NCBI GenBank assembly: GCA_001701065.1
Contig: DAAL01000272.1
Location: forward strand, 1-5,084
Length of the DNA stretch: 5,084 bases
DNA from: Bacteroidales bacterium GP4
Lineage (GTDB): Bacteria > Bacteroidota > Bacteroidia > Bacteroidales > Muribaculaceae
Direction of reading: 5' to 3'
Shown here: one piece after another, positions 1 to 5,084 of the stretch
Numbering within the stretch: position 1 is the first letter of the stretch
Layout: every line of letters begins with the position of its first letter
Notes under the pieces: model-generated
What the model was told of the DNA's origin: nothing
The model's database searches: none
Seen by the model: only the letters and a program-made list of their open reading frames with translations
Program-made: the position numbers and the translations under genes

Positions 1-16
1 CACTTGCCGCATGACT

Positions 17-57
17 ATAAAAATACGCGCTGACCATGCCGAAGCACTGTCAGCGCG
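17..57 (-). terminator. Rho-independent terminator closing the queA operon
   Basis: Read on the minus strand, 57-49 (CGCGCTGAC) pairs perfectly over 9 bp with 34-26 (GTCAGCGCG). After one A/G mismatch, the inner arm GTGC pairs with GCAT (one G-U pair) around a TTCG loop, giving the very stable C(UUCG)G tetraloop. The tail TATTTTTAT (25-17) follows the stem directly. It lies 33 nt past the queA stop, where the operon should end. On the plus strand the stem is not followed by a T-run, so it works in the minus direction. All of this is visible in the sequence; termination itself is inferred. Confidence 0.92.
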
Positions 58-90
58 CCTAAACGATATAGACGGAGTGTCAATAGTCGA

Positions 91-1140
91 TTAAATAATG
101 AGCATGGCATCGCCGTAAGCACCGAAACGATACTTGTTCTTTATCGCATGGCGGTAAGCGTCCATAATCAAATCATAACCTCCGAATGCGCACACCATCA
201 TCAGCATTGTGGAGTACGGCATGTGAAAATTGCTCACAAGCGAGGTAGACACCGTAAAGTCATAAGGCGGGAAGATAAACTTGTTGGTCCAGCCGGTAAA
301 GGTCTTCATGTGTCCTCCCATGCTTACCGCGCTCTCTATGCCGCGCAGAACCGAAGCTCCCACAGCACACACTTGCTTGTCAGCATCCTTAGCCTTGTTC
401 ACAAGCTCCACAAGCTCTTCCGACACATCCATGTCCTCCGAGTCCATGCGGTGCTTTGTAAGGTCCTCGACATCTATTTCACGGTAGTTGCCGAGACCGG
501 AATGGAGCGTGAGGAATCCGGCTTCCACACCCTTGATTTCAAGACGCTTCATCAGTTCGCGGCTGAAGTGCATCCCGGCAGCAGGAGCCACCACGGCACC
601 CTCCTTTGCGGCAAAAATGCACTGGTAGCGTTCAGCATCCTCGGGAGTAGCCTCACGCTTGATGTAAGGGGGCAGCGGAGTTTCGCCGAGAGCGTACAAC
701 GCCTTCTTGAATTCCTCGTGGTCGCCGTCATAGAGGAAACGCAGAGTTCTTCCGCGAGAAGTGGTGTTGTCAATCACTTCCGCCACCATTGACTCATCCT
801 CGCCGAAGTACAGCTTGTTGCCGATACGAATTTTGCGGGCAGGCTCCACAAGCACATCCCACAACTTGTTTTCTTCATTAAGTTCTCGGAGCAGGAACAC
901 TTCGATTTTAGCTCCGGTCTTTTCCTTATTGCCGTAGAGCTTGGCGGGGAATACCTTGGTGTCATTGAATATCATCACATCGCCTTCATTGTAGAAGTTG
1001 ATGATATCCTTAAAGATAAGATCCTCCATCTTTCCGGTGTCCTTGTGGACAACCAACATGCGCGCTTGGTCACGTTCAACACACGGCTCGGAAGCTATCA
1101 GTTCTTCCGGAAGCTTAAACTTAAATTGCGAAAGTTTCAT
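91..1140 (-). CDS. queA: S-adenosylmethionine:tRNA ribosyltransferase-isomerase QueA
   Basis: QueA moves the ribosyl part of S-adenosylmethionine onto 7-aminomethyl-7-deazaguanine in the wobble position (34) of tRNAs with GUN anticodons, making epoxyqueuosine, the next-to-last step of queuosine synthesis. It is cytoplasmic. The 349-residue protein is full length for the family and has its signature segments in order: [11 protein letters not shown] (58-68), [11 protein letters not shown] (152-162), RYQCIFA (171-177), [12 protein letters not shown] (181-192), TLHSGLG (211-217), HRMDSE (230-235), NFHMPYST (304-311), AFGGY (318-322) and [10 protein letters not shown] (337-346) near the C-terminus. 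Two positions differ from the enterobacterial form: APAAGMHF where E. coli has APTAGLHF, and VGASVLR where it has VGTTSVR. The ATG at 1140 starts the typical N-terminal motif MKLSQFKF; no strong Shine-Dalgarno precedes it. It is last in the operon, 42 nt after truB, and is followed by a strong terminator. Confidence 0.97.
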   Translation of the reverse strand: MKLSQFKFKLPEELIASEPCVERDQARMLVVHKDTGKMEDLIFKDIINFYNEGDVMIFNDTKVFPAKLYGNKEKTGAKIEVFLLRELNEENKLWDVLVEPARKIRIGNKLYFGEDESMVAEVIDNTTSRGRTLRFLYDGDHEEFKKALYALGETPLPPYIKREATPEDAERYQCIFAAKEGAVVAPAAGMHFSRELMKRLEIKGVEAGFLTLHSGLGNYREIDVEDLTKHRMDSEDMDVSEELVELVNKAKDADKQVCAVGASVLRGIESAVSMGGHMKTFTGWTNKFIFPPYDFTVSTSLVSNFHMPYSTMLMMVCAFGGYDLIMDAYRHAIKNKYRFGAYGDAMLII

Positions 1141-1182
1141 AATTCGTATATATCTATTTTTGGCTATTTAGAATCATATTTT

Positions 1183-1893
1183 TTAATTTTCCTCCTCGGG
1201 CATCTCTATGGGAGTTGTGGCTATAAGTTTCGCCATCTCCTCTATCGACAGGCACTTGTCCACTGTGACATCACCCACCTGGGTACGCTTCAATGCCGTA
1301 AGATGTCCTCCCGAACCGAGAGCCTCCCCTATGTCACGGGCAAGAGCACGGATATAAGTGCCTTTGCTGCACACTACCCTTATCTTTATCAGTTCCGGAG
1401 CAAAGTCCAGCAACTCGATTTCATCTATAACGAGAAGCTTGGGCTTGATGTTTACCTCCTCGCCCTGACGAGCCTTGACATAAGCGCGCTCACCGCCTAT
1501 CTTACATGCCGAGAATGCCGGTGGCACTTGCTCTATCGCTCCCACAAAACGCTTCAAAGTGTCCTCCACAAGCTCACGGGTAATGTGGGCTGTGGGATAA
1601 GTAGCATCAATCTCGGTTTCCAGGTCAAATGACGGCGTAGTGGCACCAAGTGCCACCGATGCCACATATTCCTTGCGTCCGCTCTGCAACTGCTCGATGA
1701 GCTTGGTTGCTTTACCGGTGCACACGATCATCACTCCGGTAGCAAGCGGGTCGAGCGTCCCGGCGTGTCCCACCTTGAATTTCTTCATCTTCAGCCTGCG
1801 CAGAATAGCACCCCTCACACGCTTCACCGCGTCAAAAGAGGTCCATCCGAGCGGCTTGTCAATATAAAGTATTTCTCCGTCGATAAAATTCAT
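1183..1893 (-). CDS. truB: tRNA pseudouridine(55) synthase TruB, short form
   Basis: TruB converts U55 in the T-loop of nearly all elongator tRNAs to pseudouridine; the E. coli enzyme also acts as a tRNA folding chaperone. The 236-residue protein has the N-terminal motif IDKPLGWTSFDAV (11-23), the catalytic motif HAGTLDPLATG (43-53) with the nucleophile Asp48, KEYVASVALG (74-83) with the conserved active-site Tyr76, PPAFSACKIGGERAY (124-138) and SKGTYIRALARDIG (176-189). It is shorter than E. coli TruB (about 314 residues): it ends soon after the catalytic domain in an acidic tail (EMPEEEN), so the C-terminal PUA-type RNA-binding domain appears to be absent, as I recall for other Bacteroidota TruB proteins. 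The ATG lies 3 nt after the uppP stop, so translational coupling is likely. No Shine-Dalgarno is evident. Confidence 0.97.
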   Translation of the reverse strand: MNFIDGEILYIDKPLGWTSFDAVKRVRGAILRRLKMKKFKVGHAGTLDPLATGVMIVCTGKATKLIEQLQSGRKEYVASVALGATTPSFDLETEIDATYPTAHITRELVEDTLKRFVGAIEQVPPAFSACKIGGERAYVKARQGEEVNIKPKLLVIDEIELLDFAPELIKIRVVCSKGTYIRALARDIGEALGSGGHLTALKRTQVGDVTVDKCLSIEEMAKLIATTPIEMPEEEN

Positions 1894-1896
1894 AGA

Positions 1897-2724
1897 TTAC
1901 CAGCAAAGACAGAGAATACCCATAGCTACGCAATACACGGCAAACCACACCAACTTGCCTTTCTTAACGATATCCAGCATCCACTTGCAGGCAAGACATC
2001 CCACAATAAACGACGCTAAGAAACCCACAACAAGCGGAACCATACCCACTGAAGCGGTAGCTACCGCCTCTTGCGGCACAAGCATGTCCTTTATATCAAG
2101 AAGACCCTCACCGAGGATGGGGATTATAACCATAAGGAACGAGAACTGAGCCACACGCTCACGATTGTCGCCGAGAAGTATACCGGTGGCGATTGTGGAG
2201 CCTGAACGGGAAAGACCCGGCAACACAGCCACAGCCTGAGCACACCCTATGATGAACGCGTCCAGCCATGTGATGTCACGTCCCTGCGGACGTTCGGGAT
2301 GCAGCAATGCAGTGCGTGTGCGTGAAAAATATGCGAAGCAAAGTAACGCGGCGGTCACGATAAGGCACACGCCCACCACTGTGAGGTTGCCGTTGAAGAA
2401 CCGTTCCACCTCATCCTTGAACAACAGTCCCACTATTCCCACCGGGATGCAGGAAAGGAGGATTTTACACACCATGTAAAACTTGTCGTCACGCTTTACC
2501 GTGAAAAACGACACCACAAGAGGATAAAACTCCCTCCACAGAATCACTATAGTGCTAAGCACTGTAGCCACATGAAGCATCACGCTGAACTCCAACGAAG
2601 AATCAGCGTCAAGGTTCACTCCGAGTACCTGTTTGAAAATCTCAAGGTGTCCGCTGGAACTTATGGGAAGATATTCGGAAAGTCCCTGCACAATACCTAA
2701 AACAAGCGCATCTATCCAATCCAT
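1897..2724 (-). CDS. uppP: Undecaprenyl-diphosphate phosphatase UppP (BacA)
   Basis: This integral membrane enzyme dephosphorylates undecaprenyl pyrophosphate to undecaprenyl phosphate, renewing the lipid carrier for peptidoglycan, O-antigen and capsule precursors; overproduction is known to give bacitracin resistance. The 275 residues are very hydrophobic, with about eight membrane segments, the usual family size. Both signature boxes are intact: GLSEYLPISSSGHLEI (14-29), with Glu17 and His26 matching catalytic Glu21 and His30 of E. coli, and LPGLSRSGST (168-177), with Arg173 matching Arg174. Gln13 stands where E. coli has Glu17, a substitution I believe is common in the family. It starts 12 nt after the DUF3098 gene and ends 3 nt before truB, firmly inside the operon. 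Placement after ftsX and the DUF3098 gene suggests co-expression with envelope growth functions. Confidence 0.97.
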   Translation of the reverse strand: MDWIDALVLGIVQGLSEYLPISSSGHLEIFKQVLGVNLDADSSLEFSVMLHVATVLSTIVILWREFYPLVVSFFTVKRDDKFYMVCKILLSCIPVGIVGLLFKDEVERFFNGNLTVVGVCLIVTAALLCFAYFSRTRTALLHPERPQGRDITWLDAFIIGCAQAVAVLPGLSRSGSTIATGILLGDNRERVAQFSFLMVIIPILGEGLLDIKDMLVPQEAVATASVGMVPLVVGFLASFIVGCLACKWMLDIVKKGKLVWFAVYCVAMGILCLCW

Positions 2725-2736
2725 AGTCTACGGCTG

Positions 2737-3036
2737 TTATTCAGTTACTTCTTTCTGTTTGCGCGGACGGTACACTATAGCGGCACCCATGAGGATATAG
2801 CCCAAGAACGACATTGTGGGCCCCACCACAATACGGCGTGTAGAGAATATATCGGGGTTGAACTGCTCGGTTGTGGAACTCCCTCCAAGCATCAGCAGAA
2901 AACCCACAAGGATTATAACCCCCGCAATACCCATGAGAATGAAATTAATCTTCGTCAAGGGAAAATTACGGCGTTCCTCTTTATTGATTTCCTCTACCTG
3001 ACGAGTATTACGTACATAAGTGTTTTTTGTTGCCAT
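2737..3036 (-). CDS. Small two-helix membrane protein, DUF3098 family
   Basis: The function is unknown. The 99-residue protein has a charged N-terminal segment (residues 1-29, rich in Arg, Glu and Asn), a first membrane helix at about 30-52, a short loop (53-66) ending in the family-like motif FNPDIFSTRRI (59-69), a second helix at about 69-89, and a basic/acidic tail RPRKQKEVTE. A hairpin with both ends in the cytoplasm is the simplest topology, inferred from positive charges on both outer flanks. I assign it to DUF3098 from this pattern and its position between ftsX and uppP, which I recall as conserved in Bacteroidota. The start is the ATG at 3036, 10 nt after the ftsX stop; a longer reading would overlap ftsX by more than 60 nt and add an unlikely leader. 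No Shine-Dalgarno; the upstream spacer is A-rich. A role with FtsX or in lipid carrier metabolism is speculation from context. Confidence 0.88.
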   Translation of the reverse strand: MATKNTYVRNTRQVEEINKEERRNFPLTKINFILMGIAGVIILVGFLLMLGGSSTTEQFNPDIFSTRRIVVGPTMSFLGYILMGAAIVYRPRKQKEVTE

Positions 3037-3046
3037 ATCTTTATTT

Positions 3047-3919
3047 TCAGTTAAACATATTATCGTAAGAAGTGCGCAGATACTTGTTGGTGGCGAATGT
3101 AGCCGACGCACCGCATATGATTATTCCCAGTATAATCAGCCCCGCTATCACTATTATCCCGGCTGCGATGGGGATAAGAGCCGCAAGCGAAGGATCGGAT
3201 GCCACAAAGTAAGCCACAATGCCTCCCAGTATAAGCGATGCCACCAGCCCGGCTATAAGCCCGCTCACCATGTTTTGCGCAACGATGGGACGGCGTATAA
3301 ACCCGCCGGTCGCTCCCACAAGCTTCATTGTGTGGATGAGGAAGCGTCGCGAATACACAGTAAGGCGCACAGTGTTGTTTATCAACGCAAAGGATATAAA
3401 CAGCAGCGCGGCGGCTATGATGGACAGCACGAAAGCTATCGACCTCACATTGCGGTTGATGGAATCGGTCATCTGGTCATTCACCACAATCTCGTCTACA
3501 TACTTCACGCCCCGCCATTGCTCCACAAGCGCATCGATGGAATCAGTGCAGGCATAATCCGCTTTCACCTTCACCTCCATCTCACCGCTGAAAGGATTCA
3601 CGCCCAGCATTGCCATAAGGTCCTCCCCCGTATCCTTCTGCCACTGGTTCAAGGCATCCTCCTTTGAATAATAACGTATGCTGCTTATCTTGGGCGATGA
3701 TGTAAGTGTCTGTTTCACACTGTTCACCTGTGAGGTTGTCACGTTGTCGGAAAACACAAGATTGAACCCCATATTTTCCTTTATATTGTCAGTCAACGAC
3801 CGTCCTGCAATACCCAAGAAGGCGATTATTCCTATTAATAACAGCACCAAAGCGACACTTACCGTGGATGTGAGCTGTGCCGTAAATCCCGAAAAAATTT
3901 TTCTTTTTCTTTTTTGCAT
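3047..3919 (-). CDS. ftsX: Cell division protein FtsX (ABC transporter-like permease)
   Basis: FtsX is the membrane half of the FtsEX complex, which resembles an ABC transporter and passes ATP-driven shape changes to peptidoglycan hydrolases or their activators at the division site. The 290-residue protein has the expected layout: a basic cytoplasmic N-terminus (MQKRKRK), TM1 at about 20-39, an extracytoplasmic domain at about 40-158, TM2 at about 160-180, the hallmark cytoplasmic loop with MKLVGATGGFIRRP (198-211) expected to contact FtsE, TM3 at about 217-239 and TM4 at about 249-275. I chose the ATG at 3919 because AAGAAGG lies 5 nt upstream and the family-like sequence begins there. The in-frame TTG at 3976 is instead the -33 box of the promoter. 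It is first in the operon. No ftsE gene is present in the window, so the ATPase partner must be encoded elsewhere. Confidence 0.95.
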   Translation of the reverse strand: MQKRKRKIFSGFTAQLTSTVSVALVLLLIGIIAFLGIAGRSLTDNIKENMGFNLVFSDNVTTSQVNSVKQTLTSSPKISSIRYYSKEDALNQWQKDTGEDLMAMLGVNPFSGEMEVKVKADYACTDSIDALVEQWRGVKYVDEIVVNDQMTDSINRNVRSIAFVLSIIAAALLFISFALINNTVRLTVYSRRFLIHTMKLVGATGGFIRRPIVAQNMVSGLIAGLVASLILGGIVAYFVASDPSLAALIPIAAGIIVIAGLIILGIIICGASATFATNKYLRTSYDNMFN

Positions 3920-3924
3920 AAATA

Positions 3925-3931
3925 CCTTCTT
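3925..3931 (-). promoter_or_regulatory. Ribosome binding site of ftsX
   Basis: AAGAAGG on the minus strand, 5 nt before the ATG at 3919. It is the only clear Shine-Dalgarno-like sequence among the five operon genes, and it decides the ftsX start in favour of 3919 rather than the upstream TTG. Confidence 0.75.
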
Positions 3932-3945
3932 GGTCAAATATAGTG

Positions 3946-3976
3946 CAAAATTAATATATAAAAAAGCCCTTGTCAA
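3946..3976 (-). promoter_or_regulatory. Bacteroidota-type promoter for the ftsX-queA operon
   Basis: On the minus strand TTG (3976-3974) and TAATTTTG (3953-3946) are separated by exactly 20 nt. This matches the Bacteroidota primary sigma factor consensus (TTG or TTTG at -33, TAnnTTTG at -7, spacer 19-21). The expected transcription start is near 3940, giving a leader of only about 20 nt that includes the ribosome binding site. A second -7-like box, TATATTTG (3942-3935), follows but has no good -33 partner. I found no other TAnnTTTG match on the minus strand, so this is likely the main promoter for all five genes. Confidence 0.8.
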
Positions 3977-3987
3977 GTATTTGCGGC

Positions 3988-4042
3988 AAAAAAATGCAAA
4001 AAACTGCGCCGTGGCGGAACAATGGAGCCGCCCCCGATGGGG
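3988..4042 (-). terminator. Possible terminator after the DUF4143 ATPase gene
   Basis: Downstream of the ATPase stop the minus strand shows CCCC-ATC-GGGG (4042-4032), then GGCGG (4032-4028) able to pair with CCGCC (4017-4013) over a 10-nt loop, then T6 (4003-3998) and T7 (3994-3988). The stems are short and the first T-run begins 9 nt after the second stem, so this is not a textbook terminator. Its place between a gene end and the next promoter supports the call. Nothing else was found in the gene-free stretch 3977-4079. Confidence 0.4.
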
Positions 4043-4079
4043 TTCGAGGATATACGAGATTCACGCCTACGGCGAAGAA

Positions 4080-5084
4080 TCAAAGCTTCAGGGCGCCGAC
4101 GGGAACGACCAGCACACCGTCGGTGCGGCGGTAGGCATAATCGCCCACGGCAGTCAGCACCATCATGAACGACGGGGATTTCATCTTGGTGGTGTCAATC
4201 TTGTCCTTTAAGGCAAGAAGATTCCTGGTGCCCTCCTCGACGAGCTTTTCACCGCCCAACTTTATTTCAACCAAACCGTAACTTCCGTTACGCAAATGCA
4301 CCACGGCATCGCACTCAAGCCCGGTCCTGTCCCGGAAATGGTAGACGGTGCCGTCCAACGCCTGAGCATATACCCGCAAATCCCTGACGCACAAGCCCTG
4401 AAACAGCAGCCCGAAGGTATTTAAATCATTTATCAGGTCATCAGGACCAAGCCCCAACGCGGCGCAAGCCACTGACGGGTCGACATAATATCGGGTGTCG
4501 GAACTGCGCACTGCCGACTTGCTTCTCAGATTGGGATTCCATGCCGGCATGTCCTCAATCACAAAAATCCGTTTTAACGCATTTATATAGGAGTATACGG
4601 TTTTATCGCTCAACTCCATGGTATCGTTCTCCGAAATATCGTCAAGAATGGTCTGCACACTCACTTGCGCACCTTGATGCCGGGCATAAGAGCGCATAAT
4701 CCTACGGGTGCGCTGTTCATCGCGTTCGACATCATCAACACGTGAAATGTCGACACGCACTATTGCCTCATAGTAGTTTATCGCCTGACGCAAAGCAAGC
4801 TTACTGCGCCCTTTATGGACTGCTTTGGGCCAACCGCCGCGGCAAACGAGAAATGCCATATCGTTAAGAGTCAACGCATTTTCGCCCCTGACAGGCTCCG
4901 AAGCAGGCATACGGAAAAGTTCGCCAAGACTCACATCCCCTGACGACTCGCCCGACTCCCACAGCGACATGGGACGCATCTTAAGCCACGAAAACCGTCC
5001 TGTGCCGGAATGCATCATCTGTGCTTGGTCCCGCTTGGGAGGCACCGCCGAGCCGGTAAAGAAGAACTGGAGGCTATGGGTGCT
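4080..5084 (-). CDS. AAA_14/DUF4143 family ATPase, C-terminal part (5' end outside window)
   Basis: These 334 residues belong to the widespread archaeal/bacterial ATPase family with an AAA domain followed by DUF4143; the cellular role is not established. The frame stays open to the window edge, and residues 1-13 (ending FFFTGSA) match the family segment with the AAA sensor motif TGSA. The Walker A and B motifs must therefore lie upstream, and the GTG at 5045 is not the start. Next come the family motif TGRFSWLKMRPMSLWESGE (28-46), GGWP (83-86), a helical, probably winged-helix stretch, YVDPSVA (200-206), and the DUF4143 C-terminal domain (223-290) with TFGLLFQG and RDLRVYA. Asp259, Glu273 and Lys275 (ECD...VEIKLG) resemble a PD-(D/E)XK nuclease-like core. 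It shares the operon's strand but is set apart by about 160 nt holding a probable terminator and a promoter, so it is likely a separate unit. Confidence 0.93.
   Translation of the reverse strand, partial: STHSLQFFFTGSAVPPKRDQAQMMHSGTGRFSWLKMRPMSLWESGESSGDVSLGELFRMPASEPVRGENALTLNDMAFLVCRGGWPKAVHKGRSKLALRQAINYYEAIVRVDISRVDDVERDEQRTRRIMRSYARHQGAQVSVQTILDDISENDTMELSDKTVYSYINALKRIFVIEDMPAWNPNLRSKSAVRSSDTRYYVDPSVACAALGLGPDDLINDLNTFGLLFQGLCVRDLRVYAQALDGTVYHFRDRTGLECDAVVHLRNGSYGLVEIKLGGEKLVEEGTRNLLALKDKIDTTKMKSPSFMMVLTAVGDYAYRRTDGVLVVPVGALKL

Noticed and set aside
1..90. A folK start or other gene after queA
   Set aside because: The frames here give only short readings over the terminator hairpin with no recognisable N-terminus, so the stretch is intergenic.
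148..792. A 214-codon open frame on the plus strand opposite queA
   Set aside because: It lies wholly within the well-supported queA gene, has His/Arg-rich low-complexity content, and matches no recognisable family. It is a shadow frame.
1045..1632. A 195-codon open frame on the plus strand across the queA/truB junction
   Set aside because: It overlaps two certain genes on the other strand and has no promoter, ribosome binding site or recognisable motif.
3020..3667. A 215-codon open frame on the plus strand opposite ftsX
   Set aside because: Unusual His/Tyr-rich composition and full overlap with ftsX, whose family motifs are clear.
3935..3942. TATATTTG as the main -7 element
   Set aside because: No TTG lies 19-21 nt upstream; the box at 3946-3953 has a perfectly spaced TTG and is preferred.
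4007..4079. A tRNA-like look on the plus strand (GTGGCGGAAC and GGTTCGAGG)
   Set aside because: No acceptor stem pairing, no anticodon arm of the right size and no fitting T-stem could be drawn, so the resemblance is by chance.
3678..4211. A 177-codon open frame on the plus strand spanning the ftsX promoter region
   Set aside because: It overlaps the ftsX 5' end, the promoter and the 3' end of the ATPase gene, with no recognisable protein features.
5043..5045. GTG at 5045 as the start of the ATPase gene
   Set aside because: The frame stays open to the window edge and the preceding codons encode family-typical FFFTGSA, so the true start lies outside.

Overview
The window looks like chromosomal DNA from a member of the Bacteroidales (Bacteroidota). 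Three things point there. The gene order ftsX – DUF3098 – uppP – truB – queA is characteristic of that phylum. The only promoter I could find fits the Bacteroidota -33/-7 consensus (TTG, 20 nt, TAnnTTTG) rather than a sigma-70 type. Most starts lack a clear Shine-Dalgarno sequence. I cannot assign a family; a relative of Muribaculaceae or Bacteroidaceae is a guess from the look of the proteins.

Every supported gene is on the minus strand, so the window reads right to left. At the right edge (4080-5084) is the C-terminal part of an AAA_14/DUF4143 ATPase whose P-loop half lies outside the window. A noncoding stretch of about 160 bases follows (3920-4079), with GC-rich inverted repeats and T-runs (a probable terminator), then a promoter and ribosome binding site. 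From that promoter runs a tight five-gene operon: ftsX (3047-3919), a small two-helix membrane protein of the DUF3098 type (2737-3036), uppP (1897-2724), truB (1183-1893) and queA (91-1140). The gaps are 10, 12, 3 and 42 nt. A textbook intrinsic terminator with a UUCG loop (17-57) closes the operon 33 nt past the queA stop. Positions 1-16 hold nothing identifiable.

The operon mixes two themes. FtsX (divisome/peptidoglycan hydrolase control) and UppP (recycling of the undecaprenyl carrier) serve the cell envelope. TruB (tRNA pseudouridine 55) and QueA (queuosine synthesis) modify tRNA. The DUF3098 protein lies between FtsX and UppP and is the least understood member. I see no CRISPR array, insertion sequence, RNA gene or plainly new system. 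The most useful points are the conserved envelope/tRNA operon with its uncharacterised small membrane protein, the corrected ftsX start, the well-defined promoter and terminator, and the orphan-looking DUF4143 ATPase beside it.
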